A stretch of DNA of 27,268 bases, taken from an uncultured Actinomycetes bacterium (GTDB lineage Bacteria; Actinomycetota; Actinomycetes; Mycobacteriales; Nakamurellaceae). The stretch lies in assembly GCA_937926105.1 (NCBI GenBank), contig CALANS010000012.1, forward strand, positions 1-27,268. Reading direction: 5' to 3'. The notes under the pieces are model-generated. The model was not told the origin of the DNA. It did no database searches and saw nothing but the letters and a program-made list of their open reading frames with translations. Both the position numbers and the translations under genes were made by a program. The first letter of the stretch is position 1. The number at the start of each line of letters is the position of its first letter. Shown piece after piece: positions 6,578-13,298 of this stretch.

Positions 6578-9457
6578 GTGGGCACCCAGCCGCGCAATCA
6601 CGTTCACGCTGGGGGCTGGCCGGTGCGGCCGCGCGCCGGTCTGCTGGACGTGTTGGTCGAGCGCCTATCGACCCCAGCCACACCCGTGGTGCAGGCGCTG
6701 CGGGGCGGGGCGGGGTCCGGAAAGACGACTCTGATCGGGGACCTCGCCGTCCGGCTGCAGGCGCGCCGGTTCTCGGTCTTGCGCGCGACGGGGCGTGCAC
6801 TTCTGCGGGATGTTCCACTCGCGGTGTTCGCACCTCTGCTCGCGGAGCTGCCCGGGCGCCCGGCCCGGGTCGAAGATCAGGTGGCACTGCTGGTTGCCCG
6901 GATCCTGCCGGATGCGTCACGGCACGTGCTGCTCGTCGACGACGCCCACCAACTCGACGGGGTGTCGGCGGGTGTGATGGTGCAGCTGGTGGACGCCGGG
7001 GTGAGGTGCCTGCTGGCCACGCCGCCGATGCCGGACCTCGCCTGGTCGCAGTCGGCGACGCGACCGGCGGTGGCCGACCTGATGACGACCTGGCAGGGGC
7101 GGGACCGGCTGGAGTGCCGGCAGATCCCGCCGCTGACGGAGGCGGACGCCGCGCGGCTGGTCACCGAGTACACGGCCGGGTTGGTCGATGGGCCCGCTGG
7201 TGATCTGGCGGTGACACGTGCGGCGGGCAATCCGTTGTTCCTCCGGGAACTGACCCGCGCGGCGGTCAGCGGCGAACTGAAGCCGGCGCCAGATGTGCCG
7301 ACCCCGCTCGCGGGGCTAATCGCGCACCGCTGGACGGGTCTGGGCGACGACGTGCTGGCGCTGGCGCAGACGGTCGCGCTGGCTGGTCGATGGCCGCTGG
7401 AGCTGTGTCCGTCCCGGGCGACGGTGGACGCGCTGATCAGCTCCGAGGTGTTGCAGCGTCGGGGCGAGTGGCTGCTGGTGACGCATCCTCTGGTGGCCGA
7501 TGTGCTGTCCACTTCGATGACCGGCATCGAGCAGGCGACGCGGTGCCGGGATGCTGCTCGCGAACTGGAAGCAGCCGCACCCGCCGACGCCGGGCACCGA
7601 TTCATGGCGACAGTGCTGCGACACAGCGCCGGCGACCGGCTCCCAGCGACGGAGTTGCTGCGGGCCGGCTGGCACGTCCACCATGCGGGCGACCACCAGC
7701 TCGCCGAACACCTGGCCGACAGCGCGCTGGCCCTGGCCGAACCGCACCCGCCACAGGCGGACCGGGACGACGCAGCCCGGGACGGCAGCGGTGAGGAGGA
7801 CGGCGGGACGGTTTTTGACGGACTGCTGCTGCGTGCCACCGCCCGGTCCTCGATGGGGCGCCTGGAATGGGCTGAGCAGGACTTTGCTGCGGTCAAGACG
7901 TTGGCGGTGACCGGGGCGCAGCTGGCGCGGTATGCCTGCGCCGCAGGCTGGCATCTGGCGATGCGCCGACACGATCACGATCGTGCGATCGAGCTCGGCA
8001 CGCTGATCCTCGCTGACCGGACAGCGGCGGGGGAGGCGGACGAACCCGAGCTGGCTACCCTGCGAGCGGACGTGGGGCAGTGGCAGATCACCCAGCTGAT
8101 GCAGGACCAGGACCACCGTCCCAGCATCCCCAGCCACATACCAGGACCGGAAGTATCGGTTGTCTCCGAGGTATCGGTTGTCACTGTGGCAGGTGGCGCG
8201 CCTGGGCTGGAGGAGGTGCTGACCCGGGTTGCGGTCGCGGCGTACGGGGCCGACCTGGCGGGGCTGCGTTCGGCGTTGGCCGAGGCCGAGGCGATGACGG
8301 GGACGTTGACGGGGACGTTGACGGGGACGTTGACGGGCACGTCCGTGCAGGCCGGTCACGGGCCGGAGCTGATCGCGCTGGGACGGTGCTACGAGCTTGC
8401 GCTGGCCGGACGCTGCGAGGCGGCTCTGACACAGGCGCGCACCCGCAGGCAGGCAACCCCGACACCGGATCGGGCGCCGGGCAAGGCGGCGGATCCGGCG
8501 ATGGGGACGTGGGCGTTCGTGGAGGCACTCCTGGCTGCGCATAGCGGATATCCGGTCGCTGCGTTGGAGGCCGCCGAACAGGCTGTCGCACTGTTGAGCG
8601 CGGCTGACCTCACCGGGACACTGGGCCCGGCCACTGCGATGCAGGTGGCGCTGCTGGCCCGCGAGGGGCAGCAGGACGCCGCGCGCCGAGTGGCGGCTGG
8701 CATCGTGCCGGACCCACGTACGGATGACAAGACGGCGGTGTTCCTCGCTGAGGCACAGGCGTGGCAGCGCAGACACCTGCGCGCGGCCGGGTTCGACCGG
8801 GCTGAGCCACCCGGCACCGCAACCGATACCGATTCGAATGCGCCGGCCGGGGATGGCGCGGGGCGGGTGCTCGCGCCGGCGGTGGCGGCAGCTGACCGGG
8901 CAGGCAAACGCACCTATGCGATCTTCGCCGCGCACCTGGCAGTCTGCCTGGGTGCGGCAGATGCCGTGCTGGAGCACCTGCGTCGGCTGGTCGTCACGGT
9001 GCCCGCCCCGCTGGTGGCGGCGGTACTGGCACACGCCGAGGCCGCGGCGGCCGGGGATGTTCGACTGCTGCTGGAGGCGGCAGCCGGGTTGGAAGCGGCA
9101 GGACTGCACGGCGGTGCAATCGACGCGGCGCAGCAAGCGGCCCGATCCTCGCGGGGGCCGCAGCGTCGCGAAGAGTTGAGTCAGGCAGCTGCACTGATCG
9201 CTCGATGCCGTGCCCGCGGTGCGATGCCGACCGTCCCCGTGCAGGAGACCGGTCTGATCGGGCTGACAGGACGGGAACTGCTGGTCGCGCATGCCACGGT
9301 CCGACTGGGTGCCAGCCGGGCCGTCGCGGCCGAGCTGGGGGTGTCAGTGCGCACCATCGATAACCAATTGAGGGTGATCTACCGCAAGCTCGGCATCGCC
9401 GGCCGTGACCAGCTCGCCGCTGCGTTGAATCTGGCCGCCGGGCGGCAACACCTCTGA
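6578..9457 (+). CDS. Large ATP-binding LuxR-family (LAL/MalT-type) transcriptional regulator
   Basis: From GTG 6578 this is 959 residues. A P-loop G-G-A-G-S-G-K-T-T lies at about 43-51 (Lys49) and a Walker B strand V-L-L-V-D-D-A-H at about 117-124, giving an NTPase of the STAND/AAA type. A long alpha-helical, Ala-rich middle (about 330-880, TPR-like) would be the sensor. The last 63 residues are a LuxR helix-turn-helix: L-T-G-R-E-L-L, then R-A-V-A-A-E-L-G-V-S-V-R-T-I-D-N-Q-L, then Y-R-K-L-G-I. The reading frame is open back to GTG 6479, but TACATT-N6-GTG supports 6578. The target genes and ligand are unknown; neither neighbour is an obvious partner. It carries two short in-frame tandem repeats (8150-8185 and 8295-8342), an unusual trait suggesting variable linkers. 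Confidence 0.9.
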   Translation: MGTQPRNHVHAGGWPVRPRAGLLDVLVERLSTPATPVVQALRGGAGSGKTTLIGDLAVRLQARRFSVLRATGRALLRDVPLAVFAPLLAELPGRPARVEDQVALLVARILPDASRHVLLVDDAHQLDGVSAGVMVQLVDAGVRCLLATPPMPDLAWSQSATRPAVADLMTTWQGRDRLECRQIPPLTEADAARLVTEYTAGLVDGPAGDLAVTRAAGNPLFLRELTRAAVSGELKPAPDVPTPLAGLIAHRWTGLGDDVLALAQTVALAGRWPLELCPSRATVDALISSEVLQRRGEWLLVTHPLVADVLSTSMTGIEQATRCRDAARELEAAAPADAGHRFMATVLRHSAGDRLPATELLRAGWHVHHAGDHQLAEHLADSALALAEPHPPQADRDDAARDGSGEEDGGTVFDGLLLRATARSSMGRLEWAEQDFAAVKTLAVTGAQLARYACAAGWHLAMRRHDHDRAIELGTLILADRTAAGEADEPELATLRADVGQWQITQLMQDQDHRPSIPSHIPGPEVSVVSEVSVVTVAGGAPGLEEVLTRVAVAAYGADLAGLRSALAEAEAMTGTLTGTLTGTLTGTSVQAGHGPELIALGRCYELALAGRCEAALTQARTRRQATPTPDRAPGKAADPAMGTWAFVEALLAAHSGYPVAALEAAEQAVALLSAADLTGTLGPATAMQVALLAREGQQDAARRVAAGIVPDPRTDDKTAVFLAEAQAWQRRHLRAAGFDRAEPPGTATDTDSNAPAGDGAGRVLAPAVAAADRAGKRTYAIFAAHLAVCLGAADAVLEHLRRLVVTVPAPLVAAVLAHAEAAAAGDVRLLLEAAAGLEAAGLHGGAIDAAQQAARSSRGPQRREELSQAAALIARCRARGAMPTVPVQETGLIGLTGRELLVAHATVRLGASRAVAAELGVSVRTIDNQLRVIYRKLGIAGRDQLAAALNLAAGRQHL
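8150..8185 (+). repeat. Two 18-bp tandem units inside the LuxR regulator gene
   Basis: Two adjacent 18-bp units share GTATCGGTTGTC and encode E-V-S-V-V-S / E-V-S-V-V-T. They differ at three bases. They sit in the variable middle part of the regulator. Confidence 0.7.
8295..8342 (+). repeat. Four 12-bp tandem units (TGACGGGGACGT) inside the LuxR regulator gene
   Basis: Three perfect copies of TGACGGGGACGT (8295-8306, 8307-8318, 8319-8330) are followed by one copy with a single G-to-C change at 8338. They encode repeated T-G-T-L. The unit length is a multiple of three, so slippage would change the protein by four residues per unit without a frameshift. Confidence 0.85.
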
Positions 9458-9567
9458 CGCGGACGGGCGCCGGCTGCCTCGGGTCACGTCACTGTGGCAA
9501 CCATCCACCACACACCACTCCGCCGGACGTCACGTGCGACCGAGCAGGCCGGCGCATCGACTGCGGG

Positions 9568-9612
9568 ATACCCCCATCGGGTATTGACACACTCGGATAC
9601 TCGTGCGAGCAT
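9568..9612 (+). promoter_or_regulatory. Promoter/operator region of the ArsR-DUF4396 operon
   Basis: A perfect inverted repeat ATACCC-N5-GGGTAT (9568-9584) runs into a consensus -35 TTGACA (9584-9589). Seventeen bases later lies GAGCAT (9607-9612), whose end is exactly six bases before ATG 9619, so the transcript may be leaderless. Between the two boxes is a second dyad, ATACTCG-TG-CGAGCAT (9597-9612, one mismatch), well placed for ArsR repression. The first palindrome resembles CsoR-type copper operators, so two metal regulators may act here; that part is inference. The rest of the 9458-9618 gap shows nothing clear. Confidence 0.55.
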
Positions 9613-9618
9613 ACGAAT

Positions 9619-9993
9619 ATGAACGTGGCATCACACGCACATCCCGTCGACGCCGCTGCTGTCAGTCGATCCCAGCAAGCGGGCATTTCAGCAGGGGACG
9701 CCGAGACCCTCGGGCGCCTGCTGGCCCTGCTGTCGGATCCGATCCGTGTGCGGGCGCTGTTCAGCCTGGTTGCGGTCGATGAGCTGTGTGTCGGCGATGT
9801 CGCGATGGCGTTGGGGGTTTCCATGGACCAGTCCTCTTACGCCCTACGCAATCTGAAGGCGGCGGGCCTGGTGCAGACCCGCCGGGACGGTCGGGTCATC
9901 AACTATCGGCTGGCCGACGGGTTCCCGAAACAACTGCTCGAGCACTGCCTGCGCCAACTGCTGACGATCTCTACCCAGGAGGCGACGTCGTAA
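9619..9993 (+). CDS. ArsR/SmtB-family metal-responsive repressor
   Basis: This 124-residue winged-helix protein has the ArsR core: L-S-D-P-I-R-V-R-A-L at 38-47, a recognition helix S-M-D-Q-S-S-Y-A-L-R-N-L-K at 68-80, and a wing R-R-D-G-R-V-I-N-Y-R. The metal-binding helix reads E-L-C-V-G-D (Cys57), where many cadmium/lead sensors have E-L-C-V-C-D, so one Cys of the classic pair is missing. Extra possible ligands are His6 and His8 near the N-terminus and His109-Cys110 near the C-terminus. This mixed His/Cys set suits a sensor of nickel/cobalt, zinc, cadmium or copper; the metal cannot be decided from sequence. The stop overlaps the next ATG (TAATG), so the gene is co-translated with the DUF4396 membrane protein, its probable target. 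Confidence 0.88.
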   Translation: MNVASHAHPVDAAAVSRSQQAGISAGDAETLGRLLALLSDPIRVRALFSLVAVDELCVGDVAMALGVSMDQSSYALRNLKAAGLVQTRRDGRVINYRLADGFPKQLLEHCLRQLLTISTQEATS

Positions 9994-10694
9994 TGGACCA
10001 GAACCACCCGCCCGGGCATCATCAACACCACGGACACCAGCCGGCGTCCGGCGATGAACGCCACGATCACATGACCGGGCACGGCAGTGGGCTGAACAAG
10101 ATGGCGGCCAGCGCCACGTTGCACTGCCTGACGGGATGCGCAATCGGCGAGATCCTCGGCCTCATCATCGGTACGGCCGCCGGCCTCGGCAACGGCTGGA
10201 CCACCGCAATCGCCATCGCGCTCGCGTTCCTGTTCGGTTACACGCTTTCCACGCTCCCGCTGATCAAGGCCGGCCTCACCCTGGGAGTCGCGCTCGGCGT
10301 TGTCGTGGCCGCGGACACGCTATCGATCGCAACGATGGAGGTTGTCGACAACACAGTCATGCTCGTCATCCCGGGAGCCATGAATGCCGGACTGGTGAAT
10401 GTGATGTTCTGGATCAGCATGGCGCTCGCCCTGACGGTGGCTTTCGCGGCCGCGTACCCGGTGAACCGGTACCTCCTGCAGCGGGGCAAGGGTCACGCGT
10501 TGACCCACCGCTACCATCGGGGCGCTTCGTCGGCGCTGGGCCTGCGGCGGCGCATTCCCGATCTGTCGCCCGGCCTGCTGGCCGCGATCCTGGCCAGCTT
10601 CATGCTCGGCGGGCTAGTGGTCGCCACCGCCGACGAACTCTCCCAGCCAGCCGGGCCGCCGGCCAGTCAGATTCAGGAACCGCACACCCGCTGA
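9993..10694 (+). CDS. DUF4396 membrane protein with His-rich N-terminus
   Basis: This 233-residue protein begins with a His-rich tail (ten His within the first 44 residues). The DUF4396 core follows: L-H-C-L-T-G-C-A-I-G-E at 43-53 with Cys45 and Cys49, then four hydrophobic segments at about 51-65, 70-90, 92-108 and 135-155. A-D-T-L-S-I-A-x-M-E-x-V-D-N spans 107-120, and P-V-N-R-Y closes the core. A further hydrophobic helix lies at 193-212. ATG 9993 overlaps the ArsR stop and has AGGAGG at 9979-9984. The function of DUF4396 is not established. The coupling to an ArsR sensor, the His-rich tail and the Cys pair in a membrane segment suggest metal binding, export or tolerance; this is inference. 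Confidence 0.85.
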   Translation: MDQNHPPGHHQHHGHQPASGDERHDHMTGHGSGLNKMAASATLHCLTGCAIGEILGLIIGTAAGLGNGWTTAIAIALAFLFGYTLSTLPLIKAGLTLGVALGVVVAADTLSIATMEVVDNTVMLVIPGAMNAGLVNVMFWISMALALTVAFAAAYPVNRYLLQRGKGHALTHRYHRGASSALGLRRRIPDLSPGLLAAILASFMLGGLVVATADELSQPAGPPASQIQEPHTR

Positions 10695-10810
10695 GCCCGC
10701 GCCCCGGCACCGACCGACTGGCCGGCGTCCCGCCGTTCGGTAGGTGCCTGCGGGTACCTCCCAGCGCCTCGGTGTTCGACCGGTCCGCTTGGCGGGGCCT
10801 TTCGGGATGG

Positions 10811-11434
10811 TCAAGCCGCTTCCAGGTGCAGCAGCGTCGATTTGGCGGCGGCACCGCCGATGTAGCCGCCCAGGCTCCCGTCGGCGCGCAGCACCCGGTG
10901 GCAGGGCACGACGACCGGGAGGGGGTTGGTCGCGCACGCCGTGCCTACCGCGCGAACGGCCTTCGGATTGCCGACGAGCTCGGCGACCTCGCGATAGCTG
11001 CGCGTTTGCCCGTAGCCGATCTCGGGCAGGTGGCGCTGCACCAACTGGCGAAACCCATGGGACAGCGACAGATCGAGGTCAACATCGAACACCCGGCGCC
11101 GGCCCGCGAAGTACTCCTCGAGCTCGCGGGCGGGGCGGGCGAGTCGGCCGGGCGCGCGCAGGATCCGTGGGCTGATCCGGGCGGACAGGGTCGCGAGGAC
11201 CTTGTCGTGATCCTCGCTGTCGTACGCCACCCGGACCAGGCCCCTCGGGGTGGCCGCGAGCAACAACCGCCCGACCGGACTGTCGACGGTGGTGTACGCG
11301 ACATCAAGCAGATCATCGGCAGTGGCATGCCGAACGAGTCGTTCATGCAGGCGGGTAAGGACACCGGCGTCCGCGGGCGCCGACAGCGCGGCACGGACCT
11401 GCTCGTCGATGCCGTCGGGGCGGTCGTTGTTCAT
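10811..11434 (-). CDS. ogt: O6-alkylguanine-DNA alkyltransferase with N-terminal extension
   Basis: This 207-residue suicide repair protein has the active site V-P-C-H-R-V with the acceptor Cys178, the hinge Asn170, and the Arg finger in K-A-V-R-A-V-G (Arg161). It moves alkyl groups from O6-alkylguanine in DNA onto its own cysteine. The usual alkyltransferase domain starts near residue 45 (Y-T-T-V-D-S-P-V-G). The ~44 residues before it are an extra helical segment not needed for repair. ATG 11434 has AAGGAG 8 nt upstream and lies inside the TGA of the ECF sigma gene (ATGA), so the two proteins are made together. The gene sits where an anti-sigma factor is normally found, so the extension may contact the sigma factor; that is a hypothesis. 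The 116-bp gap to the convergent DUF4396 gene shows no strong hairpin. Confidence 0.92.
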   Translation of the reverse strand: MNNDRPDGIDEQVRAALSAPADAGVLTRLHERLVRHATADDLLDVAYTTVDSPVGRLLLAATPRGLVRVAYDSEDHDKVLATLSARISPRILRAPGRLARPARELEEYFAGRRRVFDVDLDLSLSHGFRQLVQRHLPEIGYGQTRSYREVAELVGNPKAVRAVGTACATNPLPVVVPCHRVLRADGSLGGYIGGAAAKSTLLHLEAA

Positions 11435-11949
11435 GATGTCGCTCCTTTCGTGGTCGCGCCCGAATAGCTCTTCCGGAGGTTCTTGATGCCGTCGGCCGCA
11501 GCACGGCGGGCGGCATCCGTGCTGCCGCCGAGGATCGACGCGACCTCGGCGTAGGCCAGTCCGGCGACATAGTGGTAGGCCACCGCCTGACGCTGCTTGT
11601 CCGGCAGCCGCCGCACCGCAGCCCACAACTCGAGATGCTCGACACTGACGTCGGGCTCCGCCGGGGCCCCGATGGTGGTGGCCGGCGAGGTTCGGGGGTC
11701 CGGAAGTTCGTCGACCGGCAGCGGCCGTCGCCGGGCGGCCCGGAGGATATCGATGGCCTTGCGATGCGCAATGGTCACCAACCAGGCCTCGACGTTCGCG
11801 TCGTCCGGAAGTTCCGGGTAGGCGCGCAGCGCCGAGATGAAGGTCTCCGACCAGGCGTCCTCGGCGTCCTGCGGGCCGAGCAGCACACGACACATCCGCA
11901 GCACCGTGGGACCGTGCTGTTCGACGATGCCTTCGAACGACTGCTTCAC
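11431..11949 (-). CDS. ECF-type RNA polymerase sigma factor coupled to alkyltransferase
   Basis: This 172-residue protein has sigma region 2 (about 5-75, with D-A-E-D-A-W-S-E-T-F at 28-37 and W-L-V-T-I-A-H-R-K-A-I-D at 56-67) and region 4 (about 104-162, L-P-D-K-Q-R-Q-A-V through the Y-A-E-V-A-S-I-L helix). It lacks regions 1 and 3, as expected for an ECF sigma. It should direct RNA polymerase to a small regulon. No anti-sigma gene is next to it; the ATGA-coupled downstream gene is an alkyltransferase and the upstream gene is another alkyltransferase, pointing to control of DNA-alkylation repair. GTG 11949 follows a G-rich site (GGGGGCGAG). Such sigma-alkyltransferase pairs occur in other actinobacteria as I recall, but how they sense damage is, to my knowledge, not settled. 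Confidence 0.9.
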   Translation of the reverse strand: MKQSFEGIVEQHGPTVLRMCRVLLGPQDAEDAWSETFISALRAYPELPDDANVEAWLVTIAHRKAIDILRAARRRPLPVDELPDPRTSPATTIGAPAEPDVSVEHLELWAAVRRLPDKQRQAVAYHYVAGLAYAEVASILGGSTDAARRAAADGIKNLRKSYSGATTKGATS

Positions 11950-11991
11950 CTCGCCCCCGCCCGGTTCGTAGATCGCGCCGACGTCGGGGCG

Positions 11992-12019
11992 AATCTAGTC
12001 CGCCGCGATGCCATGTTCA
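11992..12019 (-). promoter_or_regulatory. Candidate promoter of the ECF sigma-alkyltransferase operon
   Basis: On the minus strand TGAACA (12019 to 12014) and TAGATT (11997 to 11992) are 16 bp apart, leaving about 40 nt of leader before GTG 11949. The GAAC inside the -35 box is also the hallmark of ECF-dependent promoters, so autoregulation is possible. The whole gap to the upstream alkyltransferase is 97 bp. Confidence 0.35.
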
Positions 12020-12046
12020 TGATCACCCATCACCGGTATTCGGGGC

Positions 12047-12559
12047 TTAGAACAGCCGTCCCGCGTCGCACGCGTCGGTCTCCTCGAGTGCCAGGAGCGC
12101 CCGCTTGCGGGCCAGACCTCCGGCGTAGCCGGTGAGGGACCCGGTGGCGCCGACCACGCGGTGGCAGGGCACGATCACGCACAGCGGGTTCGCGCCGACC
12201 GCTTGCCCGACCTGCCACGCCAATGTCTTGTCGCCGAGCCGTTCGGCGATGGCGCCGTACGTGGTGGTCGAGCCGCGAGGAATCGTGTCCACGATCGCCC
12301 ACACCCTCTTCTGGAACTCGTCGCCGTCTGCCGCGAGCGGCAGATCGAACCGCGTGCGCCGACCTTCGACGTAGTCGACCAGCTGGCTGCAGGCCCTTGC
12401 CAGCAGAGAGTCGTCGGCGGTCGAAACCTCCGGGCCGAACGTTTCCTGCGTGGGTCGGTGGATGTGACGCCGGAAGTACAAGCCGGTGATCGCGCGGTCC
12501 GTCGCGACCATGGTGATCGGACCGAGTCGCGTATCCACGACCGTGTGTCTGGTGGTCAT
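12047..12559 (-). CDS. Second methylated-DNA-protein cysteine methyltransferase
   Basis: This 170-residue alkyltransferase has I-V-P-C-H-R-V-V-G with acceptor Cys132, followed by S-L-T-G-Y-A-G-G-L, plus the helix-turn-helix region Y-G-A-I-A-E-R-L-G-D at 101-110. The start is ATG 12559, behind AAAGGGG; the frame continues upstream to 12712, but the family begins with 'T-x-x-D-T-x-L-G-P-I' as here. The place of the DNA-intercalating Arg finger (R-A-V-G in most relatives and in the neighbouring paralogue) reads W115-Q-V-G, so the finger is a Trp or has shifted. It lies 97 bp upstream of the ECF sigma gene on the same strand and is divergent from the deaminase gene, so it is probably part of the alkylation response. 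Confidence 0.9.
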   Translation of the reverse strand: MTTRHTVVDTRLGPITMVATDRAITGLYFRRHIHRPTQETFGPEVSTADDSLLARACSQLVDYVEGRRTRFDLPLAADGDEFQKRVWAIVDTIPRGSTTTYGAIAERLGDKTLAWQVGQAVGANPLCVIVPCHRVVGATGSLTGYAGGLARKRALLALEETDACDAGRLF

Positions 12560-12690
12560 TGCGGTCCCCTTTCGTCGCTTGGTAGACGCCGGTGCCACCG
12601 GGAACGTGAGATGCGCGCCGACTGGATCGCCCGTCACGGTCCGATCCCGCGTCCCGCCGGTGGCCATTCGTCGTCCAGCGCGGCGGCGAA

Positions 12691-12712
12691 TGGTATACCA
12701 AAGTGCTACCAT
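12691..12712 (+). promoter_or_regulatory. Leaderless promoter of the deaminase gene with adjacent palindrome
   Basis: TACCAT (12707-12712) fits TANNNT and ends exactly six bases before ATG 12719. Seven bases upstream of it is the 10-bp perfect palindrome TGGTATACCA (12691-12700), which itself holds a -10-like TATACC. The palindrome could be a small operator, though one of this length can arise by chance. Confidence 0.45.
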
Positions 12713-12718
12713 GCTCCG

Positions 12719-13228
12719 ATGGGGCAGACGAGCGAGATCGGGGCGCCGTCCGAGCGGGATCGCGGGTTCCTGCGGCGTTGTGTGGAACTGGCGCGCGAGG
12801 CGTTACAAGCCGGTGACGAGCCGTTCGGGTCGGTGCTGGTCGATTCGGCCGGGGCGGTGCTCGTCGAGGATCGCAACCGGGTGGTCACCACCGGCGATGC
12901 GACCCGGCATCCGGAGTTCGAGATCGCTCGCTGGGCCGCGCAGCACCTGAGTCTGGACGCCCGCCGCACCAGCACGGTCTACACCTCCGGCGAACACTGC
13001 CCGATGTGCAGCGCGGCACACGCCTGGGTGGGATTGGGCCGCATCGTGTACGCCAGCAGCTCCGAGCAGCTCGTCGGCTGGCGCCGGCATTGGGGTCTGG
13101 AGCCCGGGCCGGTGGCGCCCTGGGGGATCACCGCGATCACCCCTCATGTTCTGGTAGCCGGTCCGGACCCACTACTGAGCATCGAGATTCGAGCGCTGCA
13201 CGCCGAATCCCTCGGCATCCAGGACTGA
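12719..13228 (+). CDS. Nucleoside/nucleobase deaminase, CMP/dCMP deaminase-like fold
   Basis: This 169-residue zinc deaminase carries H64-P-E66 (zinc ligand and catalytic Glu) and C94-P-M-C97 (zinc ligands), with the G-D-E-P-F-G-S-V-L strand before them. It would hydrolyse the amino group of a base or nucleoside; guanine, cytosine or adenosine are all possible, and the sequence does not decide. It is more like the guanine deaminase/TadA-type branch than cytidine deaminase because of the H-P-E motif and long C-terminus. It is divergent from an alkyltransferase gene, so clearing damaged bases is an attractive but unproven role. The start ATG 12719 is supported by TACCAT six bases upstream and by the absence of a ribosome site. 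Confidence 0.85.
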   Translation: MGQTSEIGAPSERDRGFLRRCVELAREALQAGDEPFGSVLVDSAGAVLVEDRNRVVTTGDATRHPEFEIARWAAQHLSLDARRTSTVYTSGEHCPMCSAAHAWVGLGRIVYASSSEQLVGWRRHWGLEPGPVAPWGITAITPHVLVAGPDPLLSIEIRALHAESLGIQD

Positions 13229-13246
13229 CAACCGCCTGGAGACGAG

Positions 13247-13278
13247 CGCACCCGGGGGGTTGTTCCCACCCGGGTGCG
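13247..13278. terminator. Bidirectional hairpin terminator
   Basis: CGCACCCGGG (13247-13256) and CCCGGGTGCG (13269-13278) form a perfect 10-bp stem with a 12-nt loop. It lies between the convergent deaminase and nitrobindin-like genes. No T-run follows, as is common in high-GC actinobacteria. Confidence 0.7.
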
Positions 13279-13298
13279 TCGATCAGGGCCATCTGACG

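Noticed and set aside
8295..8342. A CRISPR-like array
   Set aside because: Units are 12 bp, directly adjacent, without spacers and in frame with a protein.
7316..9292. A 658-residue ORF on the minus strand opposite the LuxR regulator
   Set aside because: Composition is that of a shadow frame, and the plus strand encodes a complete P-loop/LuxR protein.
12589..12601. CCGGTG-C-CACCGG palindrome 30 bp upstream of the second alkyltransferase
   Set aside because: Six-base arms of G/C are expected several times by chance in a window this GC-rich; no supporting promoter feature was found.
12560..12712. Longer start for the second alkyltransferase at 12712
   Set aside because: The extra 51 residues are Arg-rich with no family match, would overlap the deaminase promoter, and ATG 12559 has a ribosome site.
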